Shown one piece after another: positions 27,924-35,445 of a DNA stretch of 64,000 bases. Within the stretch, counting starts at the first letter, position 1. Every line of letters starts with the position of its first letter. The notes under the pieces are model-generated. The model saw only the letters and a program-made list of their open reading frames with translations. It was not told the origin of the DNA and ran no database searches. Source of the stretch: Burkholderiales bacterium RIFOXYD12_FULL_59_19 (GTDB lineage Bacteria > Pseudomonadota > Gammaproteobacteria > Burkholderiales > Burkholderiaceae_C); contig MESQ01000080.1 in the NCBI GenBank assembly GCA_001771065.1, positions 1-64,000 on the forward strand, given 5' to 3'. Made by a program: the position numbers and the translations under genes.

Positions 27924-29324
27924 ATGCCTACCCCTCATATCAACACCAAGATACACGCCCAACGCCGCGCCCAGCTCGCCCAAAAAATTGGCGCCGGTGG
28001 CATGGCCATCATCCCCACTGCACCCGAGCAGCAGCGCAACCGCGACAGCGACTTTCCGTACCGCGCCGACAGCTATTTTTATTACCTGACCGGTTTTACC
28101 GAACCCAAGGCCTGGCTGGTAGTGACCGGCGACGGCCGCAGCACGCTGTTTTGCCAACCCAAGGACATGGAGCGCGAAATCTGGGACGGCTACCGCCTCG
28201 GGCCGTTGGTAGCGCCTGAGCAGCTGGGGCTGGATGCGGCGTATTCGGTGGCCGAGCTTGATGCCCAATTGCCGGCCCTGATCGACGGCCGCGATGCCGT
28301 CTGGTACCCGTTTGCCACCCACAAGGGGCTGGAGACGCGCATCGACGGCTGGCTGGGCGGCCTGCGCGCCCGTGTGCGTTTTGGTACGCTGTGCCCGAAA
28401 ACGCAGCACGACCTGTGCGGCGTGTTGGACGAAATGCGACTGCTCAAGGATGCCCATGAGCAAGCCACCATGCTGCACGCCGGACAAATCAGCGCGGGCG
28501 CCCACATTCGGGCCATGCAGGTCTCTGCCAACATGCTACGCGACGGGCAAGAGGTGCGCGAGTACCACCTGGAAGCCGAACTGCTGCACGAGTTCCGCCG
28601 CCACGGCGCGCAGTTTCCGGCCTACGGCTCCATCGTGGCCGCTGGCGCCAACGCCTGCGTGCTGCACTACCGTGCCGACCGTGGCTTGGTCAGGAACGGC
28701 GAATTGGTGCTGATTGACGCCGCCTGCGAGCTTGACGGTTATGCCTCGGACATTACCCGCGCATTCCCCGCCAATGGCGTCTTTACCGGGCCGCAGCGCA
28801 CGCTGTATGAGATGGTGCTGGCGGCACAAGAGGCTGCCATTGCCGCCACCCATGCGGGCGCACGCTTTACCGACCCGCACGACGCCGCCGTCAAAGTGCT
28901 GGCGCAAGGCATGCTCGATGTGGGTTTGCTCGACCGCAACAAGGTCGGCAGCCTGGACGACGTGATTGCGCAACGTGCCTACTTTCAGTTTTACATGCAC
29001 CGCACCGGCCATTGGATTGGTATGGACGTACACGACTGCGGCGACTACACCGAACCCAGCGAAATCGGCCAGGTGAGCACACGCCAGGACGCCCTCACCG
29101 GCGACACCATCAGAGACCGCCCGGCGCGCATTTTGCGCACTGGCATGGCACTCACCATCGAACCCGGCATTTACGTGCGCCCAGCCGAAGGTGTGCCTGA
29201 ACACTTTCACAACATCGGCATCCGTATTGAAGACGACGCCATCGTGTCAGAGGGCGGCTGCACACTGCTGACCCGCGACGTGCCGGTGGGCGTGGCCGAC
29301 ATTGAGGCGCTGATGCGCGGTTAA
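27924..29324 (+). CDS. pepP: Xaa-Pro aminopeptidase (PepP-like, M24B)
   Basis: Cytoplasmic metallopeptidase removing N-terminal residues next to proline. The 466-residue protein has the AMP_N domain (about 1-135, with DSDFPYRADSYFYYLTGF). The pita-bread catalytic domain has the metal ligands in LIDAACELDGYASDITRAFP, HRTGHWIGMDVHDCGDY, LTIEPGIYV and IGIRIEDD. Length and order match PepP. It is very close to the ATPase upstream (3 bp) and 31 bp before the IclR gene. Confidence 0.93.
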   Translation: MPTPHINTKIHAQRRAQLAQKIGAGGMAIIPTAPEQQRNRDSDFPYRADSYFYYLTGFTEPKAWLVVTGDGRSTLFCQPKDMEREIWDGYRLGPLVAPEQLGLDAAYSVAELDAQLPALIDGRDAVWYPFATHKGLETRIDGWLGGLRARVRFGTLCPKTQHDLCGVLDEMRLLKDAHEQATMLHAGQISAGAHIRAMQVSANMLRDGQEVREYHLEAELLHEFRRHGAQFPAYGSIVAAGANACVLHYRADRGLVRNGELVLIDAACELDGYASDITRAFPANGVFTGPQRTLYEMVLAAQEAAIAATHAGARFTDPHDAAVKVLAQGMLDVGLLDRNKVGSLDDVIAQRAYFQFYMHRTGHWIGMDVHDCGDYTEPSEIGQVSTRQDALTGDTIRDRPARILRTGMALTIEPGIYVRPAEGVPEHFHNIGIRIEDDAIVSEGGCTLLTRDVPVGVADIEALMRG

Positions 29325-29355
29325 AACAGATACCACTCAGGAAAGAGCTACCACC

Positions 29356-30171
29356 ATGCCGCTCAAAAGCAGTTCCGATTCCGCCCGTGGCACCGAAGGC
29401 AAAAACGGTGTCCAGTCCCTTGAAATTGGCATGACGATTCTGCGTGCCATCAGCGGTGGCCACCGTGCCATGATGCTCAAGGACATTGCTGCGGCGGCTG
29501 ACATGCCGGCCAGTAAAGTGCACCGCTATATCGTCAGCCTGGTACGCGCCGGACTGGTGGAGCAAGACCCCATGAGCGCGCGCTACGACCTGGGGCCATT
29601 TGCCCTGAGCCTGGGACTGGTGGCGGTGGAGCGCCTGGACCGGGTCAAAATCGGCCTGCAAGCCATTGCCGAACTGCGCGATGAGGTCAACCAGACCATC
29701 GCGCTGGCGGTCTGGAGCGACAACGGCCCGGTCATCATCCGCTCATTGCGCCCCTACCGCCCCATCACCGTCAACGTGATCACCGGCAGCGCCCTGCAAC
29801 TGCTCACCTCGGCCAGCGGCCGGATTTTTGCGGCCTATTTACCGCGCAGCACCACCAATGCGCTGATTGGGCGTGAACGCGCCACACTGGCCTTGCCGCC
29901 AGCACTGCAAACCGAAGTTGGCATTAATGCCATGCTGGCCCAGGTACGCACTGACAAGCTGTCTGTGGTCAGCGACTACCACCTGGTGCCAGGAGTTACG
30001 GCAGCAGCCGCGCCTGTTTTCAATTTCAAGCACGAAATCACCCTGTCGGTACTGGCCATCGGCGTCAAAAGCATGATCGACCTGACGCCCGACGGCAAAG
30101 TGGTGACCGCCCTGAAACGCTGCGCCCAGAATCTGTCGCTGCGGCTGGGGCATGTCGAGCAGGACACCTGA
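29356..30171 (+). CDS. IclR-family transcriptional regulator
   Basis: A 271-residue regulator with an N-terminal winged helix-turn-helix (about 20-85: GMTILRAISGGHRAMMLKDI, then ADMPASKVHRYIVSLVRAGL). The C-terminal effector domain is about 95-265 (AVWSDNGPVIIRS, LTSASGRIFAAYLP). The family commonly controls aromatic catabolism. It lies immediately upstream of the livH-paa region in the same orientation, making it the best local candidate for the regulator of that locus; no PaaX or PaaR gene was seen. A palindrome in the downstream promoter is a possible binding site. Confidence 0.9.
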   Translation: MPLKSSSDSARGTEGKNGVQSLEIGMTILRAISGGHRAMMLKDIAAAADMPASKVHRYIVSLVRAGLVEQDPMSARYDLGPFALSLGLVAVERLDRVKIGLQAIAELRDEVNQTIALAVWSDNGPVIIRSLRPYRPITVNVITGSALQLLTSASGRIFAAYLPRSTTNALIGRERATLALPPALQTEVGINAMLAQVRTDKLSVVSDYHLVPGVTAAAAPVFNFKHEITLSVLAIGVKSMIDLTPDGKVVTALKRCAQNLSLRLGHVEQDT

Positions 30172-30204
30172 GCCGGATGGCCGGACGGCCGATCAACCCA
30201 ACCA

Positions 30205-30281
30205 CCCCGGATTGGCATCCGGGCTACAAACTGTCAACATCCGCCACCCGTAGCCCGGATAAAGCGCAGCGTAATCCGGGG
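30205..30281. repeat. Pair of inverted REP-like elements
   Basis: CCCCGGATTGGCATCCGGG (from 30205), followed by CTAC, is met by an inverted copy at 30250-30281 (GTAGCCCGGATAAAGCGCAG, then CGTAATCCGGGG). It is placed between the IclR gene stop and the livH promoter, where it may act as a bidirectional stem-loop. It belongs to the same family as the copies at 22019 and 61795. Confidence 0.8.
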
Positions 30282-30366
30282 CCACCAGCAACTGCCCCAC
30301 GTTTAAACACCTGACCAACCTGAAAAAACCCTTTCAGTCCATCTCAAAAAAATTTTTGAATATCAT

Positions 30367-30395
30367 TTGACAGAACTAGTTCCTTAATGCAGAAT
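30367..30395 (+). promoter_or_regulatory. Candidate promoter with palindromic operator before livH
   Basis: TTGACA (30367-30372) and CAGAAT (30390-30395) are 17 bp apart. The spacer begins with the perfect 10-bp palindrome GAACTAGTTC (30373-30382). A repressor bound there would block RNA polymerase; the neighbouring IclR protein is the obvious candidate. The -10 match is moderate (4 of 6). Confidence 0.5.
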
Positions 30396-30450
30396 TCAAT
30401 CCAATAAACCGCCTGGCTTGACTCGCCAAAAAAACAACAGGAGACAACGC

Positions 30451-30507
30451 ATGTTGACGTGCTCAACCCGTTCCGGGTGTTTTGAATCTGCCGCCAGGAG
30501 CGCCTGA
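30451..30507 (+). CDS. 18-codon leader ORF translationally coupled to livH
   Basis: ATG 30451 is preceded by a good Shine-Dalgarno (ACAGGAG, about 7 nt away) and reads MLTCSTRSGCFESAARSA. The TGA stop shares its A with the livH ATG at 30507 (TGATG). The overlap implies that ribosomes finishing the leader reinitiate on livH. The codons show no obvious amino-acid run for attenuation. Expression is inferred only from the start signal and the overlap. Confidence 0.45.
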   Translation: MLTCSTRSGCFESAARSA

Positions 30508-31382
30508 TGCTGGCCGAATTTCTGCAATTCCTGTTTTCCGGCATCACGGTGGGCGCCACCTACGCGCTCGCCGCGTTGGGTTTCACGCTGATCTACAACG
30601 CCAGCAATGTGATCAACTTTGCGCAGGGCGAATTCATCATGCTCGGCGGCATGCTGGCGGTGTTTTTCACCCAGGGCGGCCTGCCCATGCCGGTCGCGCT
30701 GGCGCTGGCCATTGCGCTGCCGGCACTGGTCGGCGTGGTGGTTGAAAAGCTGGCGATTGAGCCGGTCAAGGGCGCCGAGTCGGTCACGCTGATCATCATC
30801 ACCATTGGCGCTTCGCTGGTCATTCGTGGTCTGGTTCAGGTCTGGCTGGGCAAAGGCACCTTCAGCCTGCCGGCGTTTTCTGGCGATGTACCGCTGCAAA
30901 TTCTGGGTGCCACGTTGATGCCGCAAAGCCTGTGGGTGCTGGGTGTCACGGCCATTGTGGTGGTGGCGCTGTGGTACTTTTTTAACCGCACCTTACACGG
31001 CAAGGCCATGCTGGCCACCTCCTACAACCGGGTCGCGGCCGAGCTGGTCGGCATCAACACAAACTGGGTGCTGTTTTTGAGCTTTGCCATGTCGGCGGCA
31101 CTGGGCGCACTGGGGGGCATTCTGGTGACACCCATCACACTCACCTCGTATGACGTGGGCATCATGCTCGGGCTCAAGGGTTTTGTGGCCGCCGTGGTCG
31201 GTGGCCTGGGTAACGGCCTGGGCGCGGTGGTCGGCGGCTTGCTGGTAGGTATTCTGGAAGCCATGGGCGCGGGCTACATCTCGTCGTCTTACAAGGATGC
31301 GATCCCGTTTGTGCTGATCCTGCTGATCTTGTTCTTCATGCCGCGCGGTCTGTTTGGTGGCAAATCCACGGATCGGGTCTGA
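30507..31382 (+). CDS. livH: Branched-chain amino acid-type ABC transporter permease LivH
   Basis: Inner-membrane permease of 291 residues with about 8 hydrophobic helices and the LivH signatures ALAALGFTLIYNASNVINFAQGE and GLKGFVAAVVGGLGNG. It is first in livH-M-G-F. Given the genes that follow, the likely cargo is an aromatic acid rather than leucine (inference from context). It shows no anomaly and begins two codons before MLAEFLQF-type family starts. Confidence 0.92.
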   Translation: MLAEFLQFLFSGITVGATYALAALGFTLIYNASNVINFAQGEFIMLGGMLAVFFTQGGLPMPVALALAIALPALVGVVVEKLAIEPVKGAESVTLIIITIGASLVIRGLVQVWLGKGTFSLPAFSGDVPLQILGATLMPQSLWVLGVTAIVVVALWYFFNRTLHGKAMLATSYNRVAAELVGINTNWVLFLSFAMSAALGALGGILVTPITLTSYDVGIMLGLKGFVAAVVGGLGNGLGAVVGGLLVGILEAMGAGYISSSYKDAIPFVLILLILFFMPRGLFGGKSTDRV

Positions 31383-31384
31383 GC

Positions 31385-32317
31385 ATGAAAAAGAGTCCTT
31401 TCATTGGCCTGTACATCATCATGGCCGTGTTACTGGTGCTGCCCTTTGTGCTGCCCAACAGCTTTTATGTCGACCTGGCGATCCGCATGGCCATCAACGC
31501 CATCATCGTGCTGGGGCTGAACCTGCTGATTGGTTTTGCCGGCCAGATCAGCCTGGGTCATGCCGGTTTTCTGGGCATCGGGGCCTACGCCACGGCGGCA
31601 CTGCCGAGCCATTTTGGCTGGCACCCGATGCTGGCCTTGCTGGCCGGGGCCGCAGCGGCTGGTTTGCTGGCAGCCATTGTGGCGCGGCCAATTTTCAAGC
31701 TCAAGGGCCATTACCTGGCCATGGCCACCCTGGGCCTGGGCATCATCATCAACATCGTGGTGCGCAACGAAGCGGCCTGGACCGGTGGTCCGGACGGCAT
31801 GCCGGTGCCCGCCATGAGCCTGGCCGGATTCGAGATTTCGGGTGATAAACACTGGTACTGGATCGTTGCCGTGCTGCTGTCGGTCAGTGTCTGGGCCTCC
31901 CTGAACCTGATTGACTCACCCTTTGGCCGGGCGCTGCGTGCGCTGCACGGCAGCGAGGTGGCATCCAAGGTGGTGGGGGTCGACGTGGTGCGTTACAAGG
32001 TAGCCATCTTTGTGTTGTCGGCCGTGTTTGCCAGCATCATGGGCAGCGTCACCGCGCATTACGTGGGTTTTGTCACGCCCAACCTGGCGGACTTCTTCCA
32101 CTCGATTGAGCTGGTCACCATGGTGGTGATCGGCGGCATGGCCTCGGTCTATGGCTCGGTGGTGGGCGCCGTGCTGCTCACGGCCCTGCCGCAGGCGCTG
32201 ACCTCGTTTGAAGGCTGGGAAACCGTGATCTTTGGCGCCATTTTGATGCTGTGCATGATCTTTCTGCCCAAGGGCCTGGTGCCCACCCTGGCCGCCAAAT
32301 TCAGCAGCGGAGAATGA
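31385..32317 (+). CDS. livM: Branched-chain amino acid-type ABC transporter permease LivM
   Basis: Second permease, 310 residues. Signatures are LGLNLLIGFAGQISLGHAGFLGIGAY at about 43-68, FKLKGHYLAMATLGLG and VTMVVIGGMASVYGSVVGA. It starts 2 bp after livH and its stop overlaps a possible ATG for livG, indicating a tight operon. It forms the membrane channel with LivH. Confidence 0.92.
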   Translation: MKKSPFIGLYIIMAVLLVLPFVLPNSFYVDLAIRMAINAIIVLGLNLLIGFAGQISLGHAGFLGIGAYATAALPSHFGWHPMLALLAGAAAAGLLAAIVARPIFKLKGHYLAMATLGLGIIINIVVRNEAAWTGGPDGMPVPAMSLAGFEISGDKHWYWIVAVLLSVSVWASLNLIDSPFGRALRALHGSEVASKVVGVDVVRYKVAIFVLSAVFASIMGSVTAHYVGFVTPNLADFFHSIELVTMVVIGGMASVYGSVVGAVLLTALPQALTSFEGWETVIFGAILMLCMIFLPKGLVPTLAAKFSSGE

Positions 32318-32319
32318 AC

Positions 32320-33081
32320 ATGGCCCTGCTTGAAGTCAAAGACCTGTCGATCCACTTTGGTGGTGTCAAGGCGGTGCAAAACGTCAGTTTTACCATTGAC
32401 GCCGGTATTGTCTACGCGGTAATCGGCCCCAACGGCGCCGGTAAAACCACGCTGTTCAACCTGATCACCGGGGTCTACACGCCGACCACCGGCACGATTT
32501 TGCTCGACGGTGAATCCATCGGTGGCAAATCGCCGGACGCGCTGGCCCGCCGGGGCGTGGCGCGCACGTTCCAGAACCTGCAAATCTGCATGAACATGGA
32601 CGCCATTGAAAACGTCATGGTCGGGGCGCATTTGCGGCTGGACCGCAACCTGCTCAAGGCCGCCCTGCGCTGGCCCGTACTCAAACGCCGCGACCGCGAA
32701 TTGCGTGGTGAGGCGGCTGAACTGATGCGCTTTGTCGGCTTGCAAGACTACATCAACACACGCGCCGACAGCATGCCCTACGGCGCGCTCAAACGGCTGG
32801 AAATTGCCCGCGCCCTGGCCATGAAGCCGCGCCTGATTTTTCTGGACGAACCCGCTGCCGGTCTCAACCCCAAGGAAACCATCGAGGTGGATGCACTGGT
32901 GCGCAAGGTGGCCGATTCGGGCGTCACGGTGGTGCTGGTCGAGCACGACATGAAGATGGTGATGAACCTCTCGGACCGCATTCTGGTGCTGGACTACGGC
33001 AGGAAGCTGACCGAGGGCACAGGCTTGGAGGTGCGCAGCAACCCCGATGTGATTGCCGCTTATCTGGGCGCGCACGCCTGA
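32320..33081 (+). CDS. livG: Branched-chain amino acid-type ABC transporter ATPase LivG
   Basis: A 253-residue ATPase with Walker A GPNGAGKTT near residue 36-44, the long LivG insert before the signature helix, and Walker B LIFLDEPAAGLNPKE. The canonical LSGGQ signature reads MPYGALKRLEIARAL, a change seen in some LivG proteins. Start 32320 is preferred to the ATG at 32314, because GGAG at 32309 is then 7 nt away rather than 1. It pairs with the LivF-type ATPase downstream. Confidence 0.92.
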   Translation: MALLEVKDLSIHFGGVKAVQNVSFTIDAGIVYAVIGPNGAGKTTLFNLITGVYTPTTGTILLDGESIGGKSPDALARRGVARTFQNLQICMNMDAIENVMVGAHLRLDRNLLKAALRWPVLKRRDRELRGEAAELMRFVGLQDYINTRADSMPYGALKRLEIARALAMKPRLIFLDEPAAGLNPKETIEVDALVRKVADSGVTVVLVEHDMKMVMNLSDRILVLDYGRKLTEGTGLEVRSNPDVIAAYLGAHA

Positions 33082-33095
33082 ACCCAAGGGACACC

Positions 33096-34412
33096 ATGGA
33101 CGCACTCAACATCATCAGCCAGGACCACAGCAACATGTGGCGGCTGGCCATCACCATCGACCACATCGCCACCGACATTGAACAAGGCGCCCCCGTCGAG
33201 TCGGCATTTTTTAATGCAGCCTTTGACTACATCGACCAGTTTGTCGACCGCTTTCACCACCCGAAAGAAGACGACTATCTGTTTCGCTTGCTGCGCCTGC
33301 GCAGTACCGAAGCCGCAGACATTCTGGACCAGCTGGAGCTGGAACACCGAGAAGGTCCGGACACGCTTGCCGCCTTACGCGCCAGGGTCATGGCCGCAGC
33401 CGCCGGAGAGTTGTCGGGCGCCCAGATCGCCACCGAACTGCGCAACTACACGGCCATCCTGAAGAACCACATCCGGACCGAAGAAAAATCGGTTCTGCCG
33501 CTGGCACGCAACAGTTTGATTGCTGCGGACTGGGCTGAAATCAACCAGGCGTTTCTGGACAACAGCGACCCTGTTTTTGGCGAAAAGGCGCAGGCAGAGT
33601 TTCGCCAGCTCTACCACCGTGTGGTCAGTCTGGCGCCTGAGTCGGTGGGCCTGGGCGGCCACAGCGAAGGCACGCTGCAACCGCTGCCGCAGCGCACCCA
33701 AAACGAGGTGCAACTGCGCGTCGAAGGCATGGAAAGCTGTTACGGCCGCATCAAGGCACTCAAAGGCATCAGCCTGGAAGTGCGCCGGGGCGAAACCGTG
33801 GCCCTGGTCGGCGCCAACGGGGCGGGCAAGACCACGTTTTTACGCACCCTGTCGGGCGTGCAACCCATGAGCGCGGGCAGCATCCATTTCAAGGGCGAAG
33901 ACATCAGCAAGCTGCGATCCGACAAACGCATGCGACGCGGCATTTGCCAAAGCCCCGAAGGCCGCCAGGTGTTCGGCCCGCTGTCGATTGAAGACAACCT
34001 GCGGCTGGGCGCCTACACCCAGCCACGCGCGCAGGTGGAAGGCGACATGGAAAAGATTTTCACCATGTTCCCGATCCTGAAAGAAAAACGCGCGCTGCCG
34101 GCGGGCACCCTGTCAGGCGGCCAGCAGCAAATGCTGGCGATTGGCCGCGCGCTGATGGGCCGCCCCAGCCTGCTGTTACTCGACGAGCCATCCATGGGTC
34201 TGGCGCCGCTGCTGGTGGAAGAAGTCTTTAACGTCATCAAGATGCTCAAGAGCCAGGGCATGACGATTTTGCTGGTCGAACAAAACGCCTTTGCTGCGCT
34301 GGCCATTGCCGACCGCGGCTACGTGTTGGAGACCGGCACCGTCACCCTGACCGGCACCGGCCAGGAACTCATCAGCAACGAACAGGTGCGCGCCGCGTAC
34401 CTCGGAATGTAA
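33096..34412 (+). CDS. Hemerythrin-LivF fusion: N-terminal HHE domain joined to an ABC ATPase
   Basis: One uninterrupted 438-residue ORF. Residues 1-180 form a hemerythrin-like four-helix domain with the full di-iron ligand pattern: His11, His54-x3-Glu58, His84 and His125-x3-Glu129. A linker (about 185-203) leads to a complete LivF ATPase: Walker A GANGAGKTT at 239-247, then LSGGQQQMLAIGRAL and LLLLDEPSMGL. LivF proteins are normally about 235 residues without this extension. The gene follows livG by 14 bp, so it supplies the second ATPase of the importer. An oxygen- or redox-responsive control of transport is an attractive but untested inference. Confidence 0.9.
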   Translation: MDALNIISQDHSNMWRLAITIDHIATDIEQGAPVESAFFNAAFDYIDQFVDRFHHPKEDDYLFRLLRLRSTEAADILDQLELEHREGPDTLAALRARVMAAAAGELSGAQIATELRNYTAILKNHIRTEEKSVLPLARNSLIAADWAEINQAFLDNSDPVFGEKAQAEFRQLYHRVVSLAPESVGLGGHSEGTLQPLPQRTQNEVQLRVEGMESCYGRIKALKGISLEVRRGETVALVGANGAGKTTFLRTLSGVQPMSAGSIHFKGEDISKLRSDKRMRRGICQSPEGRQVFGPLSIEDNLRLGAYTQPRAQVEGDMEKIFTMFPILKEKRALPAGTLSGGQQQMLAIGRALMGRPSLLLLDEPSMGLAPLLVEEVFNVIKMLKSQGMTILLVEQNAFAALAIADRGYVLETGTVTLTGTGQELISNEQVRAAYLGM

Positions 34413-34433
34413 ATAGAACCCCAAGGAAAACAC

Positions 34434-35399
34434 ATGATCAAAAAATTTGCATCCCAGGCCGACCTCGAGGTCAAGAAGACCACCTTTGCCCAGCTCTCCG
34501 AGCACTGTTGGGCCTACACCGCCGAGGGCGACCCCAACACCGGCGTCATCATTGGTGACGACGCGGTGCTGATTTGTGACGCGCTGGCGACGCCGGTGAT
34601 GGCGCAAAGCCTGATTGCCGAAATCCGAAAGGTGTCTGACAGACCCATCAAATACGTGGTGCTGTCGCACTACCACGCGGTGCGTGTGTTGGGCGCCTCA
34701 GGTTACAAAGATGCGGGCATGCAGGAAATCATTGCCAGCCAGGGCACTTACGAGATGATTGTCGAGCGCGGCGCGCAAGACATGCAGTCTGAGTACGAAC
34801 GTTTTCCGCGCCTGTTTGACGCCTTTGACTCCATCCCCGGCCTGACCTGGCCCACCATGGTGTTCAAGGACGAGATGACGCTGTGGATGGGCAAGCTCGA
34901 AGTCAAGATCATGCATCTGGGCCCCGGCCACACCAAGGGTGACACTATTGTCTGGGTGCCCTCGGAAAAAGTGCTGTTTTCGGGCGACCTGATGGAAGCC
35001 GATGCCGCTTGTTACACCGGCGATGCCCAACTGGAAGAATGGCCCGCCACGCTGGACGCGCTGGTGGCCCTGAAGCCCGAAAAAATCGTGCCCGGCCGTG
35101 GCCCGGCGCTTGACACGCCTGAGCGTGTGGCCGCCGGCCTGGCTTACACCCGTGATTTCGTCAGCACCTTGCTGAGCTCGGCCAAAGAAGCGGTAGCCCA
35201 GGGCATGAACCTGAACCAGGCCATGGCGCATTGCCGCAAGGCGATGGACCCCAGGTTTGGCCAGGTCTTTATTTACGAACACTGCCTGCCGTTTGACGTG
35301 ACCCGCGCCGTGGACGAGGCCAGCGGCATCAAACACCCACGCATCTGGACGGCTGAGCGCGACAAGGAAATGTGGCACGGCCTGCAAGCGGCTAAATAA
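34434..35399 (+). CDS. MBL-fold protein with a variant metal motif
   Basis: A 321-residue metallo-beta-lactamase-fold protein. The usual HxHxDH zinc motif reads HYHAVR at residues 79-84, so the Asp and the last His are replaced by Val and Arg. The later ligands (LGPGHTKGDT, FSGDLMEAD) are kept. It may bind a single metal or have lost hydrolase activity. It lies between the hemerythrin-LivF gene and the FAD hydroxylase gene with short gaps, so a role in the aromatic pathway is likely. A thioester- or lactone-hydrolysing function is only a guess. Confidence 0.82.
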   Translation: MIKKFASQADLEVKKTTFAQLSEHCWAYTAEGDPNTGVIIGDDAVLICDALATPVMAQSLIAEIRKVSDRPIKYVVLSHYHAVRVLGASGYKDAGMQEIIASQGTYEMIVERGAQDMQSEYERFPRLFDAFDSIPGLTWPTMVFKDEMTLWMGKLEVKIMHLGPGHTKGDTIVWVPSEKVLFSGDLMEADAACYTGDAQLEEWPATLDALVALKPEKIVPGRGPALDTPERVAAGLAYTRDFVSTLLSSAKEAVAQGMNLNQAMAHCRKAMDPRFGQVFIYEHCLPFDVTRAVDEASGIKHPRIWTAERDKEMWHGLQAAK

Positions 35400-35445
35400 G
35401 TCACACCAACATCGGCACAAAAAAATTTAACACCAGAGACAAGCC

